In this document: in pieces, positions 36,242 to 45,245 of the stretch
How positions within the stretch are numbered: the first letter of the stretch is position 1
Layout: the number at the start of each line of letters is the position of its first letter
Assembly (NCBI RefSeq): GCF_019457885.1
Contig: NZ_JAHZST010000001.1
Span: 434,001-498,000 of the forward strand
Source of the DNA: Shewanella nanhaiensis
GTDB lineage: Bacteria > Pseudomonadota > Gammaproteobacteria > Enterobacterales > Shewanellaceae
DNA length: 64,000 nt
Reading direction: 5' to 3'
Position numbers and translations under genes: made by a program
The notes under the pieces: generated by a model
Told to the model about the DNA's origin: nothing
The model's input: only the letters and a program-made list of their open reading frames with translations
Database searches by the model: none

Positions 36242-37399
36242 TTATAGGATTGCACCAGCCTCTTCATTCAATAAACGGCGGGCGATAATAAGACGCATGA
36301 TCTCATTGGTTCCCTCTAAAATCTGGTGTACGCGCACGTCACGTACATGACGCTCAAGAGGATACTCACGAATGTAACCGTACCCTCCATGAAGCTGTAG
36401 CGCCGCATCACAGACCTGAAAACCGATATCGGTCGCGAATCGTTTCGCCATCGCGCAGTATGCTGTGGCCTCAGGATCTTGCTGATCGAGTTTAAATGCA
36501 GCTAAACGTACCAACTGTCTTGCTGCCACAAGCTCTGTCGCCATATCCGCTAGCTTAAACTGCAGCGCCTGAAATGCCGCAATAGGCTTACCAAACTGTT
36601 TACGCTCAGTCATATATTGAGTCGCACGCTCGAGAGCCGCTTGAGCCGTACCGATTGAACAAGTAGCAATATTGATGCGACCGCCATCGAGTCCCTTCAT
36701 GGCAAATGTAAAACCTTGCCCCTCTTCGCCCAGCAGATTAGCGACAGGAACGCGTACCTCAGTAAAGGTGATTTCCCGTGTTGGCTGTGCATTCCAGCCC
36801 ATCTTATCTTCCGCTTTACCATAGGTGATCCCATCGGCATCGGCTGGCACAGCAATGGCTGAGATCCCTTTCGGTCCTGCTTCACCTGTGCGGCACATCA
36901 CCACGAGTAGCTCAGTAGCGCCCGCTCCAGAGATAAACATCTTGGCACCAGAGATGACATACTCATCCCCCTCTCTTACGGCTTTAGTTTTTAGCGAAGC
37001 GGCATCACTACCAGCGCCCGCTTCTGTTAAACAGTAAGAAGCGAGCTTTTCGCCAGTCGTCAAAGATTCAGACCATTGACCTCTTAAAGTTTCAGAGCCA
37101 AAACTGGTGACCATCCAGGTCGCCATATTGTGGATAGTTAACATGGCTGTGGTTGCTGTACAGCCCATGGAGAGCTGCTCAAAAATAATGGATGAATCGA
37201 GACGACTCAGGCCCATTCCACCTTCACTTTCTGGTGAGTAAAGTGAGCAGAAACCTAGCTCACCAGCACGCTGGATCACATCTTTAGGAAAGTGATGCTC
37301 TTCATCCCATTTAGCCGCAAACGGGGCTAGCTCTTCACTTGAAAACTGCTGAGCTAAATCAGCAAACTGACGTTGGTCGTCATTCAGATTAAAATCCAT
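36242..37399 (-). CDS. acyl-CoA dehydrogenase (isobutyryl-/2-methylbutyryl-CoA type)
   Basis: A 385-residue FAD enzyme that introduces the first double bond into branched acyl-CoAs. Visible family features are YCLTEAGAGSDAAS (FAD and substrate loop), FISGAGATELLVV, AFQALQFKLADMATEL, and the C-terminal LEGTNEIMRLIIARRLL segment. The catalytic Glu position cannot be fixed by eye. ATG 37399 is preceded by AAAGGAGATCTCAG, a very strong ribosome site, so the frame extension to 37456 is not used. Operon context points to isobutyryl-CoA and 2-methylbutyryl-CoA as substrates; leucine-derived isovaleryl-CoA is handled by LiuA encoded at 59 kb. Confidence 0.92.
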   Translation of the reverse strand: MDFNLNDDQRQFADLAQQFSSEELAPFAAKWDEEHHFPKDVIQRAGELGFCSLYSPESEGGMGLSRLDSSIIFEQLSMGCTATTAMLTIHNMATWMVTSFGSETLRGQWSESLTTGEKLASYCLTEAGAGSDAASLKTKAVREGDEYVISGAKMFISGAGATELLVVMCRTGEAGPKGISAIAVPADADGITYGKAEDKMGWNAQPTREITFTEVRVPVANLLGEEGQGFTFAMKGLDGGRINIATCSIGTAQAALERATQYMTERKQFGKPIAAFQALQFKLADMATELVAARQLVRLAAFKLDQQDPEATAYCAMAKRFATDIGFQVCDAALQLHGGYGYIREYPLERHVRDVRVHQILEGTNEIMRLIIARRLLNEEAGAIL

Positions 37400-37569
37400 C
37401 TGAGATCTCCTTTGACACTTTATTGGGCACCTTAAGTAACGATAGGTGCCCTTCATTTTTATTGTGTCGTTTGTTTAATAGGGTATGTAGTGTCTGCTTA
37501 TTTACCGCTGTTACCTCACAGCTGTTTACTTCAGACCTGTTTACTTCGCTACTTTTACTTCAAATCTCT

Positions 37570-39075
37570 TTACTTAAGATCAATGGTCATATTTGGCGCA
37601 GCGTGCTCAGCTGTAGATATCTGAGACTCAAACCAACGAGAGGTGATGGTTTTAGTTTCCGTATAGAAGCGCACCGCTTGCTTGCCGTAGGCATGTTGAT
37701 CGCCATAGAAGCTGCCTTTCCAACCGGTAAAGGAGAAAAATGGCAATGGCACAGGAATAGGCACATTGATCCCCACTTGACCGACTTCGATCTCATGTTG
37801 GTATTTACGTGCTGCAGCGCCACTGGCGGTGAAGATTGAGGTACCGTTACCATAAGGGCTGTTATTAACCACCTCTATCGCCTCTTCAAGAGTTTCTGAC
37901 TCCATGCTGCACAGCACAGGCCCGAAGATCTCCTCTTTGTAGATGCTCATCTCAGTGGTGACCTTAGTAAACATAGTTGGCCCAACCCAGTTACCCGCTT
38001 CATAGCCTTCAACAGTAAAGTCAGAGCCGTCGAGTAAGCACTCAGCCCCTTCCGCCTTACCTTGCTCAATCAATGACAAGACTCGCGCCTTAGCCGCAGG
38101 GCTGATAACAGGGCCATAGGCCGCCTCTTTATCATCCCAAAGCCCAGGCTTAACCTTAGCAATAGCCTCTTTTAGCTCAGGGATCCACTCTTTAGCCGCA
38201 CCAACAAAAATGGCCACTGAGAGCGCCATACAGCGTTGACCAGCCGCACCAACTGAAGCGCCGACTAAATTGTTAATCACTTGCTGTTTGTTCGCATCAG
38301 GCATAATAACGCAGTGGTTCTTTGCACCAGCAAATGCCTGCACCCGTTTTAAATTATCAGTACCTGTTTTATAGATATATTGGCCGACACCCACAGAGCC
38401 AACAAAAGAGATAGCCTTGATATCTTGATGATTTAGCAGCACATCTACCGCAACCTTGTCACCATGAATAAGCTGCAACACACCTTTAGGTGCTCCCGCC
38501 TCTTCAAACAGCTCCACAAGACGCTGTGGCGTCATAGGGTCTTGCTCAGAAGGCTTAAGCACAAAGGTGTTACCACAGGCGATAGCCAACGGGAACATCC
38601 ACAGTGGGATCATCGCGGGGAAATTAAAGGGGGTGATACCCGCGCACACACCAAGGGGTTGAGTATAACTGTAGGTGTCGATGCTGCGAGCCACGTTTTC
38701 AACTGTCTCACCCATCATTAGAGTCGCAATATTACAAGCATGCTCAGCCACTTCAATGCCGCGCCACACATCACCTTTAGCATCGTCAAATGTCTTGCCC
38801 GTCTCTTGGGCCAGAATCGTAGCCAACTCATCGTGATGAGCTTTCAGTAGATGTTGGTAGTTAAACATCACACGGGCACGCTCCGATACTGGTACCTCTT
38901 TCCAGCTTTTAAACGCCTGCTTTGCACTGGCAATGGCGGTTTCAACTTCAGAAACTGTCGCCGCATTAACCACTGCAATGCTCTGATTATTTGCCGGATT
39001 CGTTACAGATATCTTCTGCTGTCCCTGACCTTCAATAAACTGGCCATCGATATAGTGTTTCACCTGAGTTGTCAT
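37570..39075 (-). CDS. mmsA: methylmalonate-semialdehyde dehydrogenase (CoA-acylating)
   Basis: A 501-residue aldehyde-dehydrogenase-family enzyme converting methylmalonate semialdehyde to propionyl-CoA with NAD and CoA. The catalytic Cys is in [13 protein letters not shown], the cofactor motif is [13 protein letters not shown], and the MmsA-typical [19 protein letters not shown] and [17 protein letters not shown] are present. ATG 39075 with GGGAAGCAAT before it is the start; the frame extends four codons further. The C-terminus carries a short extension after TITSRW. It is second in the operon, between the thiolase and acyl-CoA dehydrogenase genes. Confidence 0.96.
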   Translation of the reverse strand: MTTQVKHYIDGQFIEGQGQQKISVTNPANNQSIAVVNAATVSEVETAIASAKQAFKSWKEVPVSERARVMFNYQHLLKAHHDELATILAQETGKTFDDAKGDVWRGIEVAEHACNIATLMMGETVENVARSIDTYSYTQPLGVCAGITPFNFPAMIPLWMFPLAIACGNTFVLKPSEQDPMTPQRLVELFEEAGAPKGVLQLIHGDKVAVDVLLNHQDIKAISFVGSVGVGQYIYKTGTDNLKRVQAFAGAKNHCVIMPDANKQQVINNLVGASVGAAGQRCMALSVAIFVGAAKEWIPELKEAIAKVKPGLWDDKEAAYGPVISPAAKARVLSLIEQGKAEGAECLLDGSDFTVEGYEAGNWVGPTMFTKVTTEMSIYKEEIFGPVLCSMESETLEEAIEVVNNSPYGNGTSIFTASGAAARKYQHEIEVGQVGINVPIPVPLPFFSFTGWKGSFYGDQHAYGKQAVRFYTETKTITSRWFESQISTAEHAAPNMTIDLK

Positions 39076-39160
39076 ATTGCTTCCCATTTGAGCTAGTTGG
39101 TACTGAGTAAGGTACGATTTTTGTTATATTATGCTTAGCTCAGTTATCTTGTTGATCTCT

Positions 39161-40351
39161 TTAAATCTCTATCGCCATCGCTGTCGCTTCGCCGCCACCA
39201 ATACACAGTGATGCAACGCCGCGTTTTAAACCACGAGCATGGAGTGCATGGATAAGCGTGACTAATACACGAGCACCAGAGCAACCAATCGGATGACCCA
39301 GCGCACAAGCACCACCATTGACATTCACTTTATCGGCATCGATTGAAAGCTCTGAGATGGCAAGCATGGTCACCATGGCAAAGGCTTCATTGATCTCAAA
39401 CAGATCCACATCATCAACACTCCAGTTCACCTTCTCAAACAGCTTATTCATCGCGCCCACTGGCGCGGTGGTGAACATGGATGGCTCCTGTGCGTGGGTA
39501 GTGTGGCCCTTGATAGTCGCAAGAACTGGTAAACCAAGCACATTTGCTTGCTGAGCCGTCATCAGCATCAGAGCGGCTGCGCCGTCAGAGATTGAGCTTG
39601 AGTTGGCCGCAGTAATGGTGCCATCTTTAGTGAAAGCTGGACGTAGGGTTGGAATTTTATCTGGACGGGCATTGCCTGGCTGCTCATCAATCTCAACGAT
39701 AGTGTCACCACGGCGACTTTCTACTGTCACAGGGGTTATCTCATCGTTAAAGGCGCCAGTTTCAATCGCTTTATTGGCTTTCTCAAGTGAGCTTAGTGAA
39801 AAGGCATCCATCTGCTCACGGGTAAGTTTAAAATCATCCGCCGTCTTTTGAGCAAATGTGCCCATTGCGCCGCCGGTATAGGCATCTTCTAGGCCATCGA
39901 GGAACATATGATCCATCACCTTGCCATGACCCATACGCATACCGCCACGGGCTTTATCTAGCAAGTAAGGTGCTTGACTCATGCTCTCCATACCACCAGC
40001 AACAACGATACCAGCGCTGCCCGCTTTAATAAGGTCGTGTGCTAGCATCACAGTCTTCATGCCTGAACCACACACCTTATTGACAGTCGTGGCACCAACT
40101 GACAGCGGCAGTCCCGCTCCCAATGTCGCTTGACGAGCTGGCGCTTGACCAAGGCCCGCTGGTAGCACACAGCCCATCAACACTTCATCGACAGCATCAA
40201 CAGAAACACCTGTTTGTGTTATCAAACCTTTAATGGCTGTGGCCGCCAGTTTTGGAGATGGAACCGTCGACAATGCGCCTTGAAAGCCTCCCATAGGGGT
40301 TCGCTTGGCGGCTACAATCACGATCTCTTGACTCAATTGCTCAGTACTCAT
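39161..40351 (-). CDS. acetyl-CoA C-acyltransferase (thiolase)
   Basis: A 396-residue thiolase. Active-site Cys lies in NKVCGSGMKT, the catalytic His in EINEAFAM and the second Cys/His block in GGACALGHPIGCSGARV. In this operon it probably splits 2-methylacetoacetyl-CoA into acetyl-CoA and propionyl-CoA, the last step of isoleucine breakdown; it could also act on acetoacetyl-CoA from leucine. It is the first gene of the leftward operon. ATG 40351 has GGAG six bases before it, so the frame extension to 40363 is unlikely. A LiuR-like palindrome sits about 110 bases upstream. Confidence 0.93.
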   Translation of the reverse strand: MSTEQLSQEIVIVAAKRTPMGGFQGALSTVPSPKLAATAIKGLITQTGVSVDAVDEVLMGCVLPAGLGQAPARQATLGAGLPLSVGATTVNKVCGSGMKTVMLAHDLIKAGSAGIVVAGGMESMSQAPYLLDKARGGMRMGHGKVMDHMFLDGLEDAYTGGAMGTFAQKTADDFKLTREQMDAFSLSSLEKANKAIETGAFNDEITPVTVESRRGDTIVEIDEQPGNARPDKIPTLRPAFTKDGTITAANSSSISDGAAALMLMTAQQANVLGLPVLATIKGHTTHAQEPSMFTTAPVGAMNKLFEKVNWSVDDVDLFEINEAFAMVTMLAISELSIDADKVNVNGGACALGHPIGCSGARVLVTLIHALHARGLKRGVASLCIGGGEATAMAIEI

Positions 40352-40456
40352 TTTCCACTCCATCTTGGTTGTCTTACCCCAAGCCAGTAACCTTAGTCTT
40401 GACTAGATTATTTAGCTTGAAATATTAATCTCTATTCAAATAATAGCACTGTGACG

Positions 40457-40472
40457 TTTACGCGAACGTAAA
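40457..40472. promoter_or_regulatory. LiuR-like operator upstream of the valine/isoleucine operon
   Basis: TTTACGCGAACGTAAA is a palindrome with half-sites TTTACG and CGTAAA, 105-121 bases before the thiolase start codon. The same half-site layout (TTTACC-TTTA-CGTAAA) occurs before liuR at 58551-58566. Comparative studies of LiuR in proteobacteria describe a TTTACG-n4-CGTAAA-type motif, as I recall it. Confidence 0.75.
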
Positions 40473-40566
40473 GCAAGTATGTATCTTAAAGATCTACCAA
40501 AGTATTAGTGTGCAGATGTCACTCAAGATTTACAGCCTTAGCGTTAAGAGGATAATAGGCGAGATG

Positions 40567-40588
40567 AAAAAGCACCTGAATCGGTGCT
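40567..40588 (-). terminator. leftward rho-independent terminator downstream of metA
   Basis: Reading leftward, AGCACC-GATTCA-GGTGCT is followed by TTTTTC. It is 480 bases after the metA stop codon, an unusually long distance, so a separate short transcript ending here is possible. Confidence 0.6.
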
Positions 40589-40600
40589 AGAAATTTAGTA

Positions 40601-40635
40601 TAAGTTAAGTTAAGTAAAGTAAAGTAAAGTAAAGT
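40601..40635. repeat. pentanucleotide tandem repeat
   Basis: Seven adjacent 5-base units: TAAGT three times, then AAAGT four times. The tract lies in non-coding DNA upstream of the thiolase operon and may vary in copy number between strains. Confidence 0.8.
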
Positions 40636-40971
40636 GACGCTAAACCGAGTTAAGCTAGCAGTGGATTAACTCTCATCACTGCACTCGACCTTGGGCAAGG
40701 AGCAGAGCTTAAACAATTAAAAGTGGATAAGCTCGATTGTTTTTTGATATTAAACTAAATGAAAGGAACTACTCGAGCTTCTTCAACGTTGGCCATATAG
40801 TTAAAGCAGGATGCGACTACGCGCAGCCTATACTTAATGAGTTAATGGTTATTATCGGCCAATAACTATTGGTGCTATGAATACAAAAACGGCTATCAAA
40901 TGCCCACTAATTAACAGATACCTTAGCAAGTTACCTTTTCTTGATAGTTTATCATCCTTAAGTAACCTGTA

Positions 40972-40995
40972 ATCAGCCTTCCAAAGAAGGCTGAT
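40972..40995. other. perfect 10-bp hairpin downstream of metA
   Basis: ATCAGCCTTC-CAAA-GAAGGCTGAT, about 70 bases after the metA stop. No T-run follows on the metA strand, so it is not a standard terminator; it could protect the 3' end or form part of a small RNA. Confidence 0.55.
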
Positions 40996-41064
40996 AAAAA
41001 ACACAAATAAACTCACTGAATCACTTACAAAGTGAAAAAAGATGATTTAAATTGAACACTCAAC

Positions 41065-42009
41065 TTAACGTTTATTCTCCCAGGGAGTGATGCCACTCAT
41101 GTCATCCAGGTTATAGGGGGTTAACTGGTAAACGTAATAGTTGAGCCAGTTACTGACCAATAAGCTGCCGTGGCCATGCCAGCGTGCTACAGGCTCCTTC
41201 TCAGGGTTATCATCTCTAAAGTAGTTTTGTGGCACATCAGGGTTGAGTCCCTGCTCCAGATCTCTGTGATACTCATCTTTTAGTGTTGATTTTTGATATT
41301 CAGGGTGGCCCATCACAAACAGATTACGGTTATTACGGCTCAGCACCATGTATGCCCCTGCGGTATCGGACTCTGTGAGCACTTGGAGTTCAGGATGCGC
41401 TTTAAGCTGCTCAAGACTCATCTCGGCAAAGCGAGAGTGTGGCGCTAAAAACTCATCATCAAACCCCCTAAGCAGAGGAAAATGCTGAGTGGTGCGGCGA
41501 TGAACAAAAACCCCCGAGCGTTTCTGCTCAAGTAAGTTACGGTTTAAACCGTAAAGGTGAAACAGCGCAGCATGAGCGGCCCAACACAGAAACAAGACAG
41601 AGGTGACATGTTGCTGTGACCAATCGATGATCTCTCGAATATGATCCCAGTAGCTCACCTCTTCAAACTCAATCTGACCTAAAGGTGCGCCAGTAATGAT
41701 CAAGCCATCATAATTTTTCTGCCTCACCGCTTCAAAATCACGATAGAAGTTATTCATATGATCAATGGAGGTGTGCTTCGACTCCTTGTCATGGATCCTA
41801 AGCAGATCAACATCCACCTGAAGCGGCGTGTTTCCCAATAATCTCAATAACTGAGTTTCTGTCTCAATCTTATTCGGCATCAAGTTCAAGATAAGCACCT
41901 TCATAGGACGAATATCTTGATTGGCTGCCCGAGTTTCAGACATCACAAAAATATTTTCAGACTCTAAGATCTCTGCCGCCGGCAGATCGTCGGGAATTTT
42001 AACTGGCAT
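41065..42009 (-). CDS. metA: homoserine O-acyltransferase (succinyltransferase)
   Basis: A 314-residue enzyme that activates homoserine with an acyl-CoA in the first committed step of methionine synthesis. The MetA family is clear: [15 protein letters not shown] at the start, [36 protein letters not shown], and the nucleophile Cys in [15 protein letters not shown]. The catalytic His and Glu are in [12 protein letters not shown]. Succinyl- versus acetyl-CoA preference cannot be decided by eye; the enteric-like sequence suggests succinyl. The gene is monocistronic, with the lipoprotein gene 80 bases upstream on the same strand. Confidence 0.95.
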   Translation of the reverse strand: MPVKIPDDLPAAEILESENIFVMSETRAANQDIRPMKVLILNLMPNKIETETQLLRLLGNTPLQVDVDLLRIHDKESKHTSIDHMNNFYRDFEAVRQKNYDGLIITGAPLGQIEFEEVSYWDHIREIIDWSQQHVTSVLFLCWAAHAALFHLYGLNRNLLEQKRSGVFVHRRTTQHFPLLRGFDDEFLAPHSRFAEMSLEQLKAHPELQVLTESDTAGAYMVLSRNNRNLFVMGHPEYQKSTLKDEYHRDLEQGLNPDVPQNYFRDDNPEKEPVARWHGHGSLLVSNWLNYYVYQLTPYNLDDMSGITPWENKR

Positions 42010-42088
42010 ACTGCGCCTCTTAAATTCGTTAAACTCTGTCGAATCAGCCCCTCAACCCAATTACAAGTTCAGCGCCTATGAGTATCCA

Positions 42089-42520
42089 CTAATGGCCGAC
42101 TTTCTGAACTAGTACTGACATGGGCTCACTCGACCCTAAATCTATCTGATAAGCTTGCGTGTTGATGAACATCAATTTGCCATTTAGGCTGATATTAGCA
42201 CCGACAGCATAGGTATGACCTTGTTCAAACTGGTCGCGATTGATCACAAACTGAAATGGCGCGGGTGTCGTGACATTGTCTCGCTCTATTTCAGCAATCA
42301 CAACGGCAGGAGCATCCATCAGAGATACATCTTTAATCTGCACCGTTAGCACAGCTTCTTGGGGGAGCGCTATTCGCTCTTTAAACCAAATCTCTCCCTG
42401 GATCTCAACACCGGCATTAGGTGTTGCACACCCAGATAGCACTCCAGCAGAGATAATCCCTAACATCATCAATCGCACTCCTGGCGCAATAGATGAAACC
42501 GACTTAAGCCACTTTTTCAT
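42089..42520 (-). CDS. YbaY/YscW-type lipoprotein
   Basis: A 143-residue lipoprotein with lipobox LSGC (C31). The mature domain is the single beta-sandwich of the YbaY/YscW group (PF09619-type): GEIWFKERIALPQEAVLTVQI, then PFQFVINRDQFEQGHTYAV and MFINTQAYQID. Members are outer-membrane or periplasmic lipoproteins; YscW pilots a secretin in type III systems, while most YbaY-like copies have no known role. A second, shorter member of the same family is encoded at 45246-45641, which suggests duplication. Its promoter region upstream is short (about 190 bases to the divergent SDR gene). Confidence 0.82.
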   Translation of the reverse strand: MKKWLKSVSSIAPGVRLMMLGIISAGVLSGCATPNAGVEIQGEIWFKERIALPQEAVLTVQIKDVSLMDAPAVVIAEIERDNVTTPAPFQFVINRDQFEQGHTYAVGANISLNGKLMFINTQAYQIDLGSSEPMSVLVQKVGH

Positions 42521-42713
42521 ACGCTACACTCCCCATCATACATCAAGACTTCTGGATGTCTATATGTCCATAGTTAAAATTCAACAAAAATGTTACTTCA
42601 GTTTTTCGTTCAAGACGAAAGCCTAAGCTTACTCCACACTTCCAGCCCTTGCAGCTTGTCCTTATTAAGATATCTCCCTATCATAAGCTACCCTTTACAA
42701 GTCGAATAGCCTA

Positions 42714-43481
42714 ATGACACAAGCCACAGCCATTATCGTGGGCGCAAGCTCACTTCTGAGTCGTGAAATCATAAAACAACTCTCAGAACAAGGTGTTGAA
42801 CTAGCCCTGCTTGCGCAAGATCCTGACTCACTTAAGGACTTTACCGAAAACCTACCTAGTCCAGTGCAGGTTTTTCCACTCAACATCTCTGAGCCAGCCT
42901 CTATAATCTCCACCATAGAGAATGCGTGGCAGGCTGTCGGTGGCGCTCATCTGGTTTTAGTCAATACTGGACTTAACAGCTACAGCTCCGAGCTTCCCTG
43001 GTTGCCGGAACAAGATATCATCACAGTGAATGTTCAGGGTTTTGCCGCTATCTGCAACACTAGCTTTCGTTTATTTAAAACCCAAGGTTATGGCCAACTT
43101 GCCGCCATTAACTCCATAGCTGGCTTACGTGGTGGACCGAGTGTCGCTTACCATGCTTCTAAAGCATTCGCGACTAACTACCTCGAAGGTTTGAGCATGC
43201 ATGCCCAAAGATTGAAGCTACCCATCACAATCACAGATCTTCAGCTAGGCTTGCTCGATAAAGCTGCCATGCAACAAAACAGGTTATGGTTATCGCCACC
43301 AAATGAGGTCGCAAGCCAGATAATTAAGGCGATGAAAGCGGGAAAGCGTAAGGTTTACGTGACTAAGCGTTGGCGTTTGGTCGCTTGGCTCACCAAGTTA
43401 CTACCTGAGTTTGTCTATAACACTCGCCACTGGCGGACTAAAGCTGAGCGTAAGGCTGCCAAAGCACAAGGGAAAAAATAG
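42714..43481 (+). CDS. short-chain dehydrogenase/reductase, unknown substrate
   Basis: A 255-residue SDR with YHASKAFATNY (catalytic Tyr and Lys) and the Ser-containing strand AAINSIAGLRGG. The nucleotide-binding motif is GASSLLSREI, a slight variant of TGxxxGxG, and the usual NNAG motif is replaced by NTGLN. A basic C-terminal tail (RHWRTKAERKAAKAQGKK) follows a hydrophobic stretch (LVAWLTKLLPEFVY), which suggests membrane association and resembles the ending of several SDRs of the DltE/YqjQ-like group. The substrate is not clear. It is monocistronic; its 3' end carries a GTTTCGA triplet repeat and a bidirectional terminator. Confidence 0.85.
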   Translation: MTQATAIIVGASSLLSREIIKQLSEQGVELALLAQDPDSLKDFTENLPSPVQVFPLNISEPASIISTIENAWQAVGGAHLVLVNTGLNSYSSELPWLPEQDIITVNVQGFAAICNTSFRLFKTQGYGQLAAINSIAGLRGGPSVAYHASKAFATNYLEGLSMHAQRLKLPITITDLQLGLLDKAAMQQNRLWLSPPNEVASQIIKAMKAGKRKVYVTKRWRLVAWLTKLLPEFVYNTRHWRTKAERKAAKAQGKK

Positions 43482-43501
43482 TTTCGAGTTTCGAGTTTCG
43501 A
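43481..43501. repeat. three tandem copies of GTTTCGA
   Basis: A 7-base unit repeated three times begins with the last base of the SDR stop codon. Short and perfect, so it may change length by slippage. Confidence 0.75.
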
Positions 43502-43513
43502 AAAAAGCAAAGT

Positions 43514-43540
43514 AAAAAAGGAGCGATAAGCTCCTTTTTT
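43514..43540. terminator. bidirectional terminator between SDR gene and ompW
   Basis: AAAAAAGGAGC-GATAA-GCTCCTTTTTT, placed between convergent genes. Confidence 0.88.
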
Positions 43541-43577
43541 AGTAAAATCTATACCAGTAATATCAGTGACACTTGAT

Positions 43578-44234
43578 TTAGAAAGTGTAACCAACACTCA
43601 CCATGTAAACCCATGGGTCGATATCAGTTTGAATCGTTACCGGTGCATCACCTAAGTTAAATTTCACGTCAGTATCAATCTGTGCATACCAAACCGATGC
43701 GTTGACAAGCCAGTTCTTATTGACTTGGTAATCGATACCCACTTGAGCAGCAAGGCCCCATGAGTTAGACAGGCTTAAATCCGTTAACGCACCGTCAAGG
43801 TCATTGGTAAACTCGTTGTCGAAGAAGTTGGTGAAGTTAACACCAGCACCAATATAGGGACGTAGCTTAGAGTCAGCAGAACCGAAATAGTATTGTACAA
43901 CTAAGGTTGGTGGCAGTTGCTTAGTTTCAGCTATCTTAGTTGACACGCCACCAATATTTAGAGAAACATCGTGACTAAACGGTGTCGCAGCCAACAGTTC
44001 GATACCTATGTTATCAGTTAGCATATAACCAAAATTCAGACCTAGCTGAGTGTTGTTACTCACCTCAAATTCGCCAAATCCAGCAACATCATCGCTCGAC
44101 TCATTAGGTGCAACCACAACCGCACCAGCACGAACGATAATGTCACCCGCTTGATGAGCGGCAACAGAAGAGGCAAAACCAGCAGAAAGTAGGGCGGCAG
44201 CAACTAAACCAGAAACGATATTTTTTTTCATCAT
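43578..44234 (-). CDS. ompW: OmpW-family outer-membrane protein
   Basis: A 218-residue outer-membrane protein with a signal peptide (cleavage near VAAHQ, about residue 26) and an eight-stranded beta-barrel ending in an aromatic residue (VYMVSVGYTF). Family marks are GDIIVRAGAVVVAPNESSDD, LGLNFGYMLTDNIGIELLAATPF and YYFGSADSKLRPYIGAGVNFTNFF. OmpW proteins form a narrow hydrophobic channel and are often induced by low oxygen or membrane stress. An FNR-type box lies 91 bases upstream of the start codon, which fits anaerobic activation. Confidence 0.94.
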   Translation of the reverse strand: MMKKNIVSGLVAAALLSAGFASSVAAHQAGDIIVRAGAVVVAPNESSDDVAGFGEFEVSNNTQLGLNFGYMLTDNIGIELLAATPFSHDVSLNIGGVSTKIAETKQLPPTLVVQYYFGSADSKLRPYIGAGVNFTNFFDNEFTNDLDGALTDLSLSNSWGLAAQVGIDYQVNKNWLVNASVWYAQIDTDVKFNLGDAPVTIQTDIDPWVYMVSVGYTF

Positions 44235-44628
44235 ACTACTCCATCAATACAACACGAAATGTCGTTATTATTATCAAATTCCTTACAATTGCGTGCATCC
44301 TGCCAGATAGCTGGCGGTAATTTATTGATCCAAATCAACAAATGCACTCACTACCTATTTATAGATACCCATACTTGATCGAGCTCACATTTTCAAAAGA
44401 TGCATGTTAGATATCACTTTGTTTTTAGTGAGCGACATCATAATTTTCAATATTTTGCCAAATCGTCATCATCAATAGCCAAAAAAGCTGAGTTAACTTT
44501 TTAGTAACATGAAGTACAGGGAGCTTATTGAAAGAGGCTTGCTGATAAAGGTTTATTAAAAGAAGGTTATGAAGAAGAGTTTAGTCAGTGGCTCATTAGG
44601 AGAGTTCATTAAGGAAAGCCTTTTGTGG
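44235..44628. other. A+T-rich gap upstream of ompW
   Basis: About 390 bases between ompW and the nucleotidyltransferase gene that lies upstream on the same strand. Besides the FNR box at 44325-44338, I see no other feature and no reading frame of note. Confidence 0.5.
44325..44338 (-). promoter_or_regulatory. FNR/EtrA box upstream of ompW
   Basis: TTGATCCAAATCAA matches the FNR consensus TTGAT-n4-ATCAA at all ten specified bases. It lies 91-104 bases before the ompW start. In Shewanella the FNR homologue is EtrA, and E. coli ompW is FNR-activated. Confidence 0.75.
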
Positions 44629-45198
44629 TCAACAGATCTCCAATTTAGGGTAGTAAGTTAACCATGCCTTCTGTGCTACTCGAGCCTCAAACAACTCAAA
44701 ATCACGCTTGGGGTTAGGGGTCAACTTAAGTAAGAATAGGGAGTCGAAACCAAAGGCTGAAACCAGTATTAACTCATCTTGCAGATAGACGCCGACTGCC
44801 GTCTCCTGCTCAGGCCAGTAACTCATGGCATCCAGAGAGGAGCGATAAGAGGGATCACCATTACGGATGTGCATTCTCGCTTGATTCTTAACTGACCAAG
44901 GCAGCTCAGGAGCAAGTGCCTTAAGCTTCATCTCATAGGCTTTATCTGTCTCTTCAGAGATATCATCAGGCTCGAAGTAGATAACATCAATATCGGTTAG
45001 CGCTCGCCCCTGCTCATAACCGTGCAGCCTATCCCACACCAAGTTTCTAACAAATCCAGCAGCGATCATCCCTTGGGGCAGGTTTAAGTCTCTAACTAAA
45101 GTGAGTGCGCGCATTCTAATGGGATCTTTCACTATCCAATCAAGGAGCGTTAACTCATGGCTAAATAAGTCTTGTTCATTTTCTCTAGCTTGACTCAC
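44629..45198 (-). CDS. nucleotidyltransferase family protein (NTP_transf_6/DUF925 type)
   Basis: A 189-residue soluble protein of the nucleotidyltransferase superfamily, DUF925 type. The acidic pair expected for metal binding is in ALTDIDVIYF; the upstream GFVRNLVWDRLHG segment is the family hallmark, and RRxxD-like features continue in SSLDAMSYWPEQETAVGVYL. The substrate is unknown; relatives are often called YbjT-like or NTP_transf_6 in databases. It sits downstream of the second YbaY-type gene on the same strand but a terminator separates them, so it likely has its own promoter. Confidence 0.82.
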   Translation of the reverse strand: MSQARENEQDLFSHELTLLDWIVKDPIRMRALTLVRDLNLPQGMIAAGFVRNLVWDRLHGYEQGRALTDIDVIYFEPDDISEETDKAYEMKLKALAPELPWSVKNQARMHIRNGDPSYRSSLDAMSYWPEQETAVGVYLQDELILVSAFGFDSLFLLKLTPNPKRDFELFEARVAQKAWLTYYPKLEIC

Positions 45199-45214
45199 AC
45201 CAACTCCTTAAAAC

Positions 45215-45239
45215 AAAAAAGGAGCTAACGCTCCCTTTT
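45215..45239 (-). terminator. leftward terminator after the second YbaY-type gene
   Basis: AAAAAAGGAGC-TAAC-GCTCCCTTTT forms a 5-bp G+C stem. In the leftward direction it is followed by a T-run, six bases after the YbaY-type stop codon. Confidence 0.82.
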
Positions 45240-45245
45240 ATTACT

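Larger units (their letters stand above)
40352..41064. other. long non-coding gap between metA and the thiolase operon
   Basis: About 710 bases, with metA ending on its right side and the thiolase operon starting on its left. It holds the LiuR-like box (40457-40472), a terminator-like hairpin reading leftward (40567-40588), a pentanucleotide tract (40601-40635) and a perfect 10-bp hairpin (40972-40995). No open reading frame is convincing. Confidence 0.6.
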
